A stretch of 64,000 nt of DNA from Hoeflea marina (GTDB lineage Bacteria > Pseudomonadota > Alphaproteobacteria > Rhizobiales > Rhizobiaceae): NCBI RefSeq assembly GCF_003182275.1, contig NZ_QGTR01000001.1, positions 186,001 through 250,000 of the forward strand, given 5' to 3'. The translations under genes were made by a program, and so were the position numbers. The notes under the pieces are model-generated. The model was not told the origin of the DNA, searched no databases, and worked only from the letters and a program-made list of their open reading frames with translations. Positions 17,008 to 26,407 of the stretch are shown here, in pieces (position 1 is the first letter of the stretch; each line of letters begins with the position of its first letter).

Positions 17008-17326
17008 CGGACTTTGCCTTTGTGTTCGTTGATGAGGATGCCATCCCCTTGATGCGGCATCTCGCCCCGGCAATGGTTTGCCGGGTCTGACGTCGCCTAA
17101 CAAGGGGAAGGCTCCTATGATCTTCGCCTAGGGTCTTCGTTGTCCCGTTCGCGCTCTTGCCAATTCCGCCCGCTGCCGCCTGTGAGGACGCCTCAAAGGC
17201 GCCCCGCAGCCGTCTCTGACCGCAATGGAAAACGACATATACAAGCAGCAAGGCCCCGGCGAAAGGGTTTTGCTGCAATGGCTTCATTGTCCACAAGCGA
17301 TTGGCGTGCGGTTGACGGCATGCCGC
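17008..17326. other. Leader and promoter region of accB; no aroQ
   Basis: About 320 bp with no gene. It contains a perfect hairpin CCCGGCAA (17066-17073), loop TGGT, TTGCCGGG (17078-17085) in the accB leader. The dehydroquinase gene aroQ, about 440 bp and often found here in related genomes, is not present and no remnant is evident. Confidence 0.5.
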
Positions 17327-18088
17327 TCAGCAGGTTGCGCTGTTGCAGGCGCGCACATTGGCGATCTTGCTCAGCAGCACATCCGCGCCCATGGCTCCGA
17401 AAACCGCTTCATCGCCGACCACATAGGATGGGGTTCCCGAGATGCCCAGGTCATTGGCGAGCGTGTAGGCCTGCTTGATCGAGGCATCGACGGAGGGATC
17501 CTTCATGGCCTCGCGCAGCCTGGCCTCGTCGGCGCCGAGCGAGGTGGCGATGTCGATGGCATGGGCTTCCGTGGCATGCACGCTGCCGCCGAGCAGTTCA
17601 AGATGGAATTCGCCATATTTCTCCGGCATCAGCTTGCGAAATGCCATCGAGACGCGGTGGGCTGCGAGCGAGTCCGGCCCGAGGATGGGAAATTCCTTGA
17701 GCACGAAACGGACATTCGGGTCCTGCTCGACGATGCCGGTCATGTCGGCCATGGCGCGCTTGCAGTAGCCGCAGTTGTAGTCGAAGAATTCGACGATGGA
17801 GACGTCGCCATCCGGATTGCCGATGATCATGTCGTTGGCGTCGTGGAAGATCGCATCCCTGTTGGACGTGATCGCCGCCTGCGCCACCTGTGCCTGTTCG
17901 TCCTGCTTCCTGGCTTCGAGAGCGGTCTGCATCTCCTCGATGATTTCCGGATTGGCCAGGAGATATTCGCGGATGAAGGCGCCGAACTCCTGCTTCTGGG
18001 CGTCGTCAAGAGCGGAGGCCGTGGTGGGCAGAGCCATCAGGCCGATGAGGCCGATGGCTGCGAGCACCGATTTGCTGCGGAATGTCAT
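17327..18088 (-). CDS. DsbA/ScsC-like periplasmic thiol oxidoreductase
   Basis: A 253-residue exported protein. It has a signal peptide (SVLAAIGLIGLMALPTTASA) and an N-terminal helical segment of about 60 residues as in ScsC/BdbD-like proteins. The thioredoxin fold follows, with active site C106-G-Y-C109 in FFDYNCGYCKRAM and a cis-Pro loop GISGTPSYVVGD. Two more cysteines lie at the extreme C-terminus (ACNSATC). It probably makes or isomerises disulfides in the periplasm; the helical N-terminus suggests oligomerisation. It follows the M48 peptidase gene by 47 bp on the same strand, a usual pairing in rhizobia. Confidence 0.9.
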   Translation of the reverse strand: MTFRSKSVLAAIGLIGLMALPTTASALDDAQKQEFGAFIREYLLANPEIIEEMQTALEARKQDEQAQVAQAAITSNRDAIFHDANDMIIGNPDGDVSIVEFFDYNCGYCKRAMADMTGIVEQDPNVRFVLKEFPILGPDSLAAHRVSMAFRKLMPEKYGEFHLELLGGSVHATEAHAIDIATSLGADEARLREAMKDPSVDASIKQAYTLANDLGISGTPSYVVGDEAVFGAMGADVLLSKIANVRACNSATC

Positions 18089-18135
18089 GGTCGTGAACCT
18101 TTCTGCGACGCTGCCCGGCTTGGGGAGGGTCCTGT

Positions 18136-19497
18136 CTATTTTCCGATGGTTAAGATGTCGTTGGCGCGGCGCGCGCCGGGCGATTTCGGCGGCAGCTTGC
18201 CCGCGGCGCGGGCGGCAAAGATCTTGGCCTGCTTGACGTTGCCGGCACGGTAATTGCCTTCGGCCATGGCCAGTTCCGCATTGCCGATGTCGCCGCTGGC
18301 GCCATAGGCCTGGCTGAGGCTGAGATAGGCGGCGTAATTGTCGGGATCGCTCTGCAGGGCCCGGCCGAGTTCATCGACCGCCCGGTCGATCTGGTGCTTG
18401 TCGCCGGTGGCCAGCAGCGCGACGCCGAGACGGGCCCGGATCAGGCCGGACCTGCTGCGATCGAGCTTCAACGCCTTGTCGAAGGCCTTCGCCGCGTCAG
18501 CCGCCTTGTGCAGCTTGAGCAGCACCTCGCCGCGGAACTCGTGGATATAGGGGTTGGACGGACTGGCCGCGACCAGCGCGTCGAGCTTCTTCAGCGCCGC
18601 GGCCGAATTGCCGCCGAGATCCGTGGCGATGGCGTCGCCATATTTCGCGGCCAGCGAGCCGCGATCCTTGAACAGGCGGGAGACGGCTGCCTGGCCGCCG
18701 GAATAGGCGGCGATCTTGGCGCGCATCATCTGGTGGCGGGCAATCAGGCTGGCGGGATCGGCGGTGTCGAAATAGGGACTGGCCTCGGCCAGGCTCTCGA
18801 GCAGCGCGATGCGTTCGCGCGGCAGCGGGTGGCTGATCTGGTACTGGTCGACCTGCACGCCCGCCAGCGACAGGCTCTGCGAGAACCGCTGGAAAGTGGT
18901 CAGCATGCCCTTGGCGGACTGGCGGGTGGCTGACAGATACTTGGCCGCCGCCTGGTCGGCATTCATCTCTTCCGAGCGCCGGTAGGAGAGCAGCCCGCGC
19001 ATCGCCATGGAGGGGGCCGCCGAGGCGATGGCGGCGCCGCCGCTGGCTCCGCCGGAATTTCCCGACACGCTGCCGGCAACAACGGCACCCGCGCCCAGCA
19101 GGCCGCCGACAATGGCCATCGTTCGGGCGCGCGCCATCTGCTCGCGCAGACGATGCTGGTGGCCGCCGGCCAGGTGCCCGGCCTCGTGCGCGATGACGCC
19201 GATGATCTCGTTGGGCACTTCCGACGACATCAGCGCGCCGGTGTTGATGAAGATCCGGCGCCCGTCGACAAACGCGTTGAAGCTCGGATCGTTGACGATG
19301 ATCACCTCAACGCCGTTGCGGTTGAGACCGGCGGCCTTCAGCACCGGCGTCGCGTAATCGAGCAGCAGGGTTTCGATTTCCGCATCCCGCACCACCGAGA
19401 CGCGGCCCTGGGCCAGCGCCGGGGAAGTGGCGGTCATGGCCAGCATCATGGTGGCCGCAGCCATCCGTCGGAAAAATGTCGTTGTCGTCAGAGCCAA
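18136..19497 (-). CDS. M48-family metalloprotease with C-terminal TPR region (BepA-like)
   Basis: The best start is the TTG at 19497: ggagagg lies just upstream and a signal peptide follows (MAAATMMLAMTATSPALA inside the first 30 residues), giving 453 residues. The zinc site HEAGH (VIAHEAGHLAGGHQHRLREQ) and the downstream RRSEEMNADQAAAKYLSATR are M48 hallmarks. The C-terminal half carries TPR-like repeats (HEFRGEVLLKLHKAADAAKA). The family acts in the periplasm on misassembled outer membrane proteins. Longer upstream frames exist but have no ribosome-binding site. Confidence 0.88.
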   Translation of the reverse strand: MALTTTTFFRRMAAATMMLAMTATSPALAQGRVSVVRDAEIETLLLDYATPVLKAAGLNRNGVEVIIVNDPSFNAFVDGRRIFINTGALMSSEVPNEIIGVIAHEAGHLAGGHQHRLREQMARARTMAIVGGLLGAGAVVAGSVSGNSGGASGGAAIASAAPSMAMRGLLSYRRSEEMNADQAAAKYLSATRQSAKGMLTTFQRFSQSLSLAGVQVDQYQISHPLPRERIALLESLAEASPYFDTADPASLIARHQMMRAKIAAYSGGQAAVSRLFKDRGSLAAKYGDAIATDLGGNSAAALKKLDALVAASPSNPYIHEFRGEVLLKLHKAADAAKAFDKALKLDRSRSGLIRARLGVALLATGDKHQIDRAVDELGRALQSDPDNYAAYLSLSQAYGASGDIGNAELAMAEGNYRAGNVKQAKIFAARAAGKLPPKSPGARRANDILTIGK

Positions 19498-19734
19498 GAT
19501 AACCTCTCCGCTCGGGCCGAGCCCGAGCCCATGGTGTGCGGCAAACCTAACCTTCATGCGGGCAAAAGGAAATGCCGGAGGATGCGGCATTGTTCGCGCT
19601 CGCGCTCTTGTGAACGCCACGACAATCGGGCAATTGTGCGGCCATTCGGCAATCGGGCGCCATGCCGCGCGCCGATGGCCGGCATGTTCATCGGGGATGC
19701 GGCGGCTCCATGACCTGACAACAAGGAGATGCCC

Positions 19735-20901
19735 GTGGCCATCAAGCGCAAGCCGTCCGTCGAACCGTTCCACGCCATGGACGTGCTGGCCGCCGCCACC
19801 CGGCTGCGCGTGCAAGGCCACGACGTCGTGTCGATGGCGGTCGGCCAGCCGGCGCATCCGGCGCCCCGGCCGGCGCTCATGGCCGCCCGGAAGGCGCTTG
19901 AAGCCGGACGCATCGGCTACACGGATGCGCTCGGCACGGGCAGCCTGCGCGCGGCGATCGCCGATCACTACCAGCGCACCCACGGCATTCGGCCGGATCC
20001 GGCCCGCATCGCGGTGACCACCGGATCGTCGGCTGGCTTCAACCTGGCCTTCCTGCAATTGTTCAGCCCCGGCGACCATGTGGCGATCTCGCGGCCGGGC
20101 TATCCGGCCTACCGCAACATCCTTGCGGCCCTCGGCCTCAAGGTGGTCGAAATCCATGTCGGCCCCGACACCGGCAATGCGCTGACGCCGGATGCCATCG
20201 AGGCGGCCGAGCGGGAGGGCGGGTTCCGCATTTCCGGGGTGCTGATTGCCAGTCCCGCCAATCCGACCGGCGCCGTCACATCACGTGCCGCGCTGAGCGA
20301 ACTCGACGCCTGGTGCCACGCCCGCGACGTGGCCTTCATCTCCGACGAGATCTATCACGGCCTCACCTATGCCGGGGGCGAGACCACGGCGCTGGAGATC
20401 TCCGACCGGGCGGTGATCATCAATTCCTTCTCCAAGTATTTCTGCATGACCGGCTGGCGCATCGGCTGGATGGTGCTGCCGGAGGATCTGGTGCGGCCGA
20501 TCGAGTGCCTGGCCCAGAGCCTCTATATCAGCGCGCCGGAACTCTCGCAGGTCGCAGCCGAAGCGGCGCTGAGCGCCGAGGCCTACATGGAGATGGAGGC
20601 GGTGCGAGAAGGCTATGTCAAGAACCGCGAATTGCTCTCGAGGCGGCTGCCGGAACTGGGCCTGCCGCTGGCGGCCCCCATGGACGGGGCGTTCTATGCC
20701 TGGTGCGACGTCTCCCGCCACAGCAACGATTCGATGGCGTTCGCCCGCGAGATGCTCGGCGCCATCCATGTCGCTGCGACGCCGGGCAGGGATTTCGACC
20801 CGGTCGAAGGCTCGCGCTTCATGCGCTTTTCCTATGCCGGAAGCCATGCCGAGATGGAGACCGCGCTCGACCGCATGCAGGCCTGGCTCTGCGCCCGATA
20901 A
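19735..20901 (+). CDS. PLP-dependent class I/II aminotransferase
   Basis: The GTG at 19735 is preferred because aaggag ends six bases before it; the ATG at 19729 abuts that site. The 388-residue product has the aspartate-aminotransferase fold: GSSAGFNLAFLQLF, SPANPTGAV, ISDEIYHGLTY, and the PLP lysine in SFSKYFCMTGWRIGW. The substrate is unknown; similar proteins are annotated as aspartate or alanine-type transaminases. It is divergent from the M48 gene, with repeat sequence following it. Confidence 0.9.
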   Translation: MAIKRKPSVEPFHAMDVLAAATRLRVQGHDVVSMAVGQPAHPAPRPALMAARKALEAGRIGYTDALGTGSLRAAIADHYQRTHGIRPDPARIAVTTGSSAGFNLAFLQLFSPGDHVAISRPGYPAYRNILAALGLKVVEIHVGPDTGNALTPDAIEAAEREGGFRISGVLIASPANPTGAVTSRAALSELDAWCHARDVAFISDEIYHGLTYAGGETTALEISDRAVIINSFSKYFCMTGWRIGWMVLPEDLVRPIECLAQSLYISAPELSQVAAEAALSAEAYMEMEAVREGYVKNRELLSRRLPELGLPLAAPMDGAFYAWCDVSRHSNDSMAFAREMLGAIHVAATPGRDFDPVEGSRFMRFSYAGSHAEMETALDRMQAWLCAR

Positions 20902-20902
20902 A

Positions 20903-20998
20903 GCGCATCGCGGGAAATCAGATTCATGCGACGTGCTTTGGATCTTTCTAATTGCACATGTCGTGACCCGAAACCGCTGCACACTTCCGGGCGACATG
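20903..20998. repeat. Mosaic intergenic repeat unit, family 2, copy A
   Basis: About 96 bp directly after the aminotransferase stop. The landmarks GCGxxATCGCG, GAAATCxGATTC, GCGAxGTGC, GCACATGTC and GCGACATG recur in the same order at 28891-28990, downstream of mrcA. Both copies sit immediately 3' of genes and are partly self-complementary. Confidence 0.65.
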
Positions 20999-21048
20999 AA
21001 TTGGGACCTTGCGCGCCGCAACCCGCACTTCATTGGGAACTCTGAAGA

Positions 21049-21078
21049 CAAAAAAACCGGCGGGATGACCGCCGGTTC
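21049..21078 (-). terminator. Rho-independent terminator of rne
   Basis: Minus-strand stem ACCGGCGG/CCGCCGGT (21056-21063 with 21069-21076) is followed by seven T. It lies 28 bp past the rne stop. Confidence 0.85.
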
Positions 21079-21105
21079 TTGATTCTCAGGTCTGGAGTCG
21101 CGGGA

Positions 21106-24100
21106 TCAGAAGAACCCGCGCTTCTGCCACCAGCCACCCTTTTTCGGCTTGTCTGCCGCGGGCTCTTCGGCCGACGACGTGACCACCGGCTTCTGCGCGG
21201 CTGGCGCGGCTTCGGCAGGCTTGGAGGGCTCGGACGCCTTCTCCTCGACGTCGGCCTGGCTGGCGGCTTCCTTGTCGGCGGCGGGAGCCGCGTCCTCGGT
21301 GACTACCGGCGCCGCGGCCTCGGCCGCCAGATCGCCGGTCGATGCCAGGGCTGCCTCGGCTTCGGCCGCAGCAAGCGCCTCCGCCTCGGCGGCTTCGGCC
21401 GCGATCATCGCCTTGGTGCGGCGCTTGCGCGGCGCCGGCTTGGCCGGCTTGGTTACCACCTCCTCGATCACTTCGATCGCGATTTCGGGCGACTCCAGAT
21501 CGGCGGCGGCTTCCTGACGGGCATTCGAGCGGGTGTGGTCGACGCCTTCGATGGCGGCTTGCGCGTCGCCTCCCTCCACGGCTTCATCAGCCTCGGAAGA
21601 GCCCGCATCGGCCTCGTCGGATGCATCGCCCGAGGCCTGGGCCTCGTCGGATCCTTCCGTGCCGCGTTCGTCCTCGCGATTGCGGCGACCGCCACGCTTG
21701 CCGCGCCGGCGGCGCTTGGCCGGACGCTGGTCGTCACCCTCGGCCGCAGTGGCCGTGGCGTCGGTTGCCGTGTCCTCGTCATCGCCGTCGTCGTCGCCGG
21801 AGTCTGCGTCGTCACCCGACTGGGCTGTCTGGCCTTCCGGGCCCGATTCCATATCGCCTTCGGTGCGGCGTCCGCCGCGACGCCTGCGGCGCCTGCGCTT
21901 GCGGCCTTGGCCGTCCTCGCGGTCCTCGGCGGCGGGCGCCTCGGACCTGGACTCGGTGCGGGTCTCGGCGGCAGCCGCCTTGGCGGGCTCCACAGCCGCG
22001 ACGTCCTCGTCGTCCACTTCCTCGACGATGTCGAGATCATCGTCCTCTTCGACCACGTAGTTCATCGAGGCGGCGGTGATGTGTTCGATGCTGACCGGGT
22101 TTTCCACGGCCATGCCGCGGTCGATGGCAAAATGCTGCGCGGCCACACCGGCATCGGCGACGAAGCTGATCGCCAGTCCGAAACGGCGCTCGAGGTCCAT
22201 GATGGTCTCGCGCTTGTGGTTGAGCATGTAGAGCGCGGTATCGGCCGTGGTGCGCACGGTGATGTTGTGCGTGGTGTTCTTGAGCAGATACTCCTCGATG
22301 CCGCGGATGACGTGCAGCGCCACCGACGATTCCGAGCGGATCAGGCCGGTGCCCGCGCAATGCGGGCAGACCTGGGTCGTGCTTTCGAGCACCGAGGCGC
22401 GGATGCGCTGGCGCGACATTTCCAGAAGGCCGAAATGCGAGATGCGTCCGACCTGGATGCGGGCGCGGTCGCTCTTGAGGCAATCCTTGACCCGCTTCTC
22501 CACCGCACGGTTGTTGCGGTTTTCCTCCATGTCGATGAAATCGATCACGATCAGGCCGGCAAGGTCACGCAGGCGCAACTGGCGGGCGACCTCTTCTGCC
22601 GCCTCCAGGTTGGTCTGCAGCGCGGTGTCCTCGATCGAATGCTCGCGGGTCGAACGGCCGGAGTTGACGTCGATGGCCACCAGCGCTTCGGTCTGGTTGA
22701 TGATGATGTAGCCGCCCGACTTGAGCGTCACCTGCGGCTGCAGCATGCGATCGAGCTGCGCGTCGATGCCCGAGCGGGCAAAGATCGGCATCAGCTCGCG
22801 ATAGGGCTGAACCACCTTGGCGTGGCTCGGCATCAGCATCTTCATGAAGTCCTTGGCTTCGCGGTAGCCCTCCTCGCCGGAAACGACGATCTCGCTGATG
22901 TCCTTGTTGTAAAGGTCGCGGATCGAGCGCTTGATCAGGCTGCCTTCCTCATAGACGAGGCAGGGCGAGGTGGAGCGGAGCGTCAGGTTGCGCACGTTCT
23001 CCCACAGGCGCATCAGATATTCGAAGTCGCGCTTGATCTCGACGCGGGTGCGGTTGGCGCCTGCGGTGCGCAGGATCACGCCCATGCCCTTGGGCACTTC
23101 CAGTTCGCGGGCGATTTCCTTGAGGCGCTTGCGGTCGACCACATTGGTGATCTTGCGCGAGATGCCGCCGCCGCGCGCCGTGTTCGGCATCAGCACCGAA
23201 TAGCGACCGGCCAGCGACAGATAGGTGGTCAGCGCCGCGCCCTTGTTGCCGCGTTCTTCCTTGACGACCTGGACCAGGAGGATCTGGCGGCGCTTGATGA
23301 CTTCCTGGATGCGATACTGCTTGCGCGGCTTGCGGACCGGACGATCGGGGAGTTCTTCCTGGGCATCCTCGGCGCCGACGGATTCGACGTTGTCCTCCTC
23401 GGACGCATCGTCCCTGTCGTCGTTGCGCGAACGGCGGCCCTTGTTGCCGCGCTGCCTGACGGGCTCGGAGATTTCCTCGGCCTCGACATCGGCGGACATG
23501 GTGGTCGGCTTGTCGCCGCCATTGTCGTTGCCGGCGTCATCATCGCCGCTGGTCTCGGCACCAGTGCTGTCAGCGCCAGCAGCTCCGGACGTGTCGCCGG
23601 CGGCCGCGCTGTCGTCCGCGGATGCTTCGGCCGCGGCATCGTCTTCGCCCGACTCATCGGATGAAGTCGTGTCATCGGACTGCTTGCGCCCGCGGCGCGA
23701 GCGGCGGGCGCGCGGCTTGCCGTTCTTGTCGGCGGAGGCCTCGCTGCGGGCTTCAGCGGCGGCGGGCTTGCGCGCCGGCTTGGCCTCCGGCTCCTCGTCG
23801 GCACTTTCGAAATCGGGATCGTTGCGCGCATCCTCCGCCTCGGCGAGAAGCAGCGCCTGCCGGTCGGCCAGCGGGATCTGGTAATAGTCGGGGTGGATTT
23901 CAGCGAAGGCCAGGAAACCGTGGCGATTGCCGCCATAATCGACAAAGGCGGCCTGGAGCGACGGCTCCACGCGGGTGACTTTTGCCAAATAGATGTTGCC
24001 GCGAATCTGTTTCTTGTGCTGCGACTCGAAGTCGAATTCCTCTATCCGTGAACCACGAACGACAACGACGCGGGTCTCCTCGGGATGGGAGGCGTCGATA

Positions 24101-24117
24101 AGCATTTTCTCTGCCAT
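21106..24117 (-). CDS. rne: Ribonuclease E
   Basis: A 1003-residue RNase E/G family endoribonuclease. The S1 domain begins RIEEFDFESQHKKQIRGNIY and is split by a long charged insertion (about 95-270), as in other alphaproteobacteria. The catalytic part includes EALVAIDVNSGRSTRE and GLIVIDFIDMEENRNN; the zinc-link is CPHCAGTG. The C-terminal third is an acidic, Arg-rich, disordered scaffold ending GGWWQKRGFF, where degradosome partners would bind. It initiates mRNA decay and rRNA/tRNA processing in the cytoplasm. It is divergent from the amidase gene with a 750-bp spacer. Confidence 0.97.
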   Translation of the reverse strand: MAEKMLIDASHPEETRVVVVRGSRIEEFDFESQHKKQIRGNIYLAKVTRVEPSLQAAFVDYGGNRHGFLAFAEIHPDYYQIPLADRQALLLAEAEDARNDPDFESADEEPEAKPARKPAAAEARSEASADKNGKPRARRSRRGRKQSDDTTSSDESGEDDAAAEASADDSAAAGDTSGAAGADSTGAETSGDDDAGNDNGGDKPTTMSADVEAEEISEPVRQRGNKGRRSRNDDRDDASEEDNVESVGAEDAQEELPDRPVRKPRKQYRIQEVIKRRQILLVQVVKEERGNKGAALTTYLSLAGRYSVLMPNTARGGGISRKITNVVDRKRLKEIARELEVPKGMGVILRTAGANRTRVEIKRDFEYLMRLWENVRNLTLRSTSPCLVYEEGSLIKRSIRDLYNKDISEIVVSGEEGYREAKDFMKMLMPSHAKVVQPYRELMPIFARSGIDAQLDRMLQPQVTLKSGGYIIINQTEALVAIDVNSGRSTREHSIEDTALQTNLEAAEEVARQLRLRDLAGLIVIDFIDMEENRNNRAVEKRVKDCLKSDRARIQVGRISHFGLLEMSRQRIRASVLESTTQVCPHCAGTGLIRSESSVALHVIRGIEEYLLKNTTHNITVRTTADTALYMLNHKRETIMDLERRFGLAISFVADAGVAAQHFAIDRGMAVENPVSIEHITAASMNYVVEEDDDLDIVEEVDDEDVAAVEPAKAAAAETRTESRSEAPAAEDREDGQGRKRRRRRRRGGRRTEGDMESGPEGQTAQSGDDADSGDDDGDDEDTATDATATAAEGDDQRPAKRRRRGKRGGRRNREDERGTEGSDEAQASGDASDEADAGSSEADEAVEGGDAQAAIEGVDHTRSNARQEAAADLESPEIAIEVIEEVVTKPAKPAPRKRRTKAMIAAEAAEAEALAAAEAEAALASTGDLAAEAAAPVVTEDAAPAADKEAASQADVEEKASEPSKPAEAAPAAQKPVVTSSAEEPAADKPKKGGWWQKRGFF

Positions 24118-24865
24118 TTAATATGCGCTCCTCGGCGCGCCCGCGTCTGGTCCTGTCCATGTCCTGTCCAGCAGGGCAGTGGAGAGACGGCACGGGTCGT
24201 GCCGGATAAAAGATATTCCAACGTGCGGCTGGCGGTGGTGCGCGGGAAGGCCGAAGCCTGGGCAATCGCTGCCCTGGACCGGTTCACTCGTAACAATTTC
24301 CGCTTCTTCACCATCAATCGCGCCGACTGGAAATGCATTTCCGTGTAGTCCTTTCGGACCGATGAAACCCCTTGCGGGGTGCTGCGGCGAGGGGTCGCCG
24401 CGATGTTGTGGCAGATTTTCACTCTGCCGGGTTCAATCAATCTGGCGGCCATGATGCGTCCGGCGTAGCGCCGTGCCGCATGTCCGGCCTCCTGTGCGGG
24501 ACCGTATCAAGGCCGACCTGCCTCGCAAGGCCAGACGGTCCGGTGGTTCCCGGGGAGAGAGAGCGGCTGGACGACGGATGATCAGCACACCTGGCGCCGG
24601 TTTACCCCAGTCCGGGGTGGCGGCCGAAAGGGTGACAGTTCTATCCCGTCAAAACTCTTTCCCAACTATCGCTTTTATGGTCTGGCATCGAATCTTGCAA
24701 GCTGAAAACACTTTCCGGACCGGTGCCGAAACAACGGCTCGCATCAATTGGTCTGACCAGAGCAATCCTGGCTGTGCCATCGTGGTAAACGTCAGGTTAA
24801 CCATGTACTGCCACGGTCCTGACACGCGGGTCGGCTTGGATGATTCGACACGAGGCGGATCCCGG
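24118..24865. other. Divergent spacer between rne and the amidase gene
   Basis: About 750 bp holding the long untranslated leader of rne and the promoter of the amidase gene. Features seen: a perfect 14-bp palindrome GGAAATGCATTTCC (24329-24342) and a small hairpin ACCCC-TTGC-GGGGT near 24366. No credible gene was found in either direction. In other bacteria the rne leader mediates autoregulation; that is family knowledge, not shown here. Confidence 0.5.
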
Positions 24866-26200
24866 ATGAAAGGCAATGCAGCGAGAATGGGCATGACGGT
24901 GTCAGGCAGGGAGAAAGCGCGACGGGGCACCCGCACCTGGAATGCGCCGCGGCTGCCTTCCGCCGCGCGCGGCATCGTGCTGGCCGTTCTGGTGCTCGCC
25001 TCGGCGGCTTTCGTCTTCGTGCCGGGCGCCGACGCCCAGGTGCTGCAGCCGGCAATCGAGCCCGCGCCCACCGCCGCCGCGCCGCGACCCGGGCCGCTGG
25101 TGGCGTTTTCGGCACGCGTCGCCGGCGACGACCAGCGCACCCGTCTGGTCATGGAGTTCGAGGCCAAGCCGGATTTTCAGGTCCGGTATCTCGACGGGCC
25201 CGACCGCATCGTCATCGAGCTGCCGGAAACGGCTTTCGGCTTCCCGCCCGCCGAACTCGATCCGCGCGGCCTGTTCAAGCTCATCCGCTTCGGCTCGGCC
25301 GGGGAGGGGCGCTCGCGCCTCGTTCTGGGGCTTGCCCGTCCGGCGCAACTGGATCTGGCACAGTCCCAGCCCGCCGAGGGCGGCGCCGGCTTTCGCATGG
25401 TGCTGGATGCCGTTGCCGTCGCTCCGGACACGTTCGCGGGGCTGGTGGCGAAGACCGACTGGGTGCGCGGCGCGGCGAGGGGCGGCCGGCTGGCGCCGGC
25501 AACGGACAAGCAGTTCACGGTAGTCATCGACGCCGGTCACGGCGGCATCGACGGCGGCGCGGAGGGCATTGACGGCGTCCAGGAAAAGGACGTCACCCTG
25601 GCCTTCGCTGCGGCGCTCGATGAGAAGCTCAAGGCCATCGGCGGCATCCGGGTGCTGATGACCCGAAGCGACGACAGTTTTCTGTCATTGTCGGGGCGGG
25701 TGCAGTTCGCCCGCGACAGCCGCGCGGATCTGCTGATTTCGCTGCATGCCGATTCCATTGCCATGCGCAGCCTGCGCGGGGCCACCGTCTACACGCTCTC
25801 CGACAAGGCGTCGGACTCGGTGGCGGCGTCGCTGGTCGAGCAGGAAGACCGGCACGACGCCCTGGTCGGCGCCGATCTCGACGGCAAGACAGACCTGGTG
25901 GCCGGCATTCTCATCGATCTGGCCCGCAGCGAGACGCGCGTGTTTTCCAACGGTCTCGCCGGCAAGGTGGTCAGTTCCTTCGAGGGCCAGGTCAAGCTGA
26001 TCAACAATCCGCATCGGCAGGCCGGGTTCCGCGTGCTGCAGGCGCCCGATGTTCCCTCCGTGCTCATCGAGCTCGGATACCTGTCCAACCGCGACGACGA
26101 GAAACTGCTCACCGATCCGGAGTGGCGCGACCACACCGCCGGTCTGCTGGCGCAATCCGTGAAGGATTTCCGGGAGACAATTCTCGAGGCGGTGCGATGA
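24866..26200 (+). CDS. N-acetylmuramoyl-L-alanine amidase with AMIN domain
   Basis: The ATG at 24866 gives 444 residues; ATGs at 24887 and 24893 are also possible. A hydrophobic export segment (GIVLAVLVLASAAFVFVPGA) is followed by an AMIN domain (about 65-175, FSARVAGDDQRTRLVMEFEA). The zinc amidase_3 domain then shows VIDAGHGGIDGGAEG, LLISLHADS and VLIELGYLSN. It cleaves the stem peptide from murein during daughter-cell separation in the periplasm; the AMIN domain targets the septum. It precedes mrcA on the same strand, as in other Rhizobiales. Confidence 0.93.
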   Translation: MKGNAARMGMTVSGREKARRGTRTWNAPRLPSAARGIVLAVLVLASAAFVFVPGADAQVLQPAIEPAPTAAAPRPGPLVAFSARVAGDDQRTRLVMEFEAKPDFQVRYLDGPDRIVIELPETAFGFPPAELDPRGLFKLIRFGSAGEGRSRLVLGLARPAQLDLAQSQPAEGGAGFRMVLDAVAVAPDTFAGLVAKTDWVRGAARGGRLAPATDKQFTVVIDAGHGGIDGGAEGIDGVQEKDVTLAFAAALDEKLKAIGGIRVLMTRSDDSFLSLSGRVQFARDSRADLLISLHADSIAMRSLRGATVYTLSDKASDSVAASLVEQEDRHDALVGADLDGKTDLVAGILIDLARSETRVFSNGLAGKVVSSFEGQVKLINNPHRQAGFRVLQAPDVPSVLIELGYLSNRDDEKLLTDPEWRDHTAGLLAQSVKDFRETILEAVR

Positions 26201-26407
26201 ATCTCCGTGTGAGGCCGACCGGTTTCATGCTATGGAATCGCCGTGTTGTCATGGCCACACTGTCAGGGTTCGACCGATGCCGGACCTTTCAATCGGGCTT
26301 GCGGCCCTATTTTGCGCACATTGTCCGGGCTAAGCCGGATGGTAGGCCACAAGGCCATGCCGGTGTGAATTCGCCTGTTTGTGTAAACCGTCAACGGTAA
26401 GAGAATA

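Noticed and set aside
21079-23664. 861-codon open frame opposite rne
   Set aside because: It is antisense to the clearly conserved RNase E and resembles no protein family.
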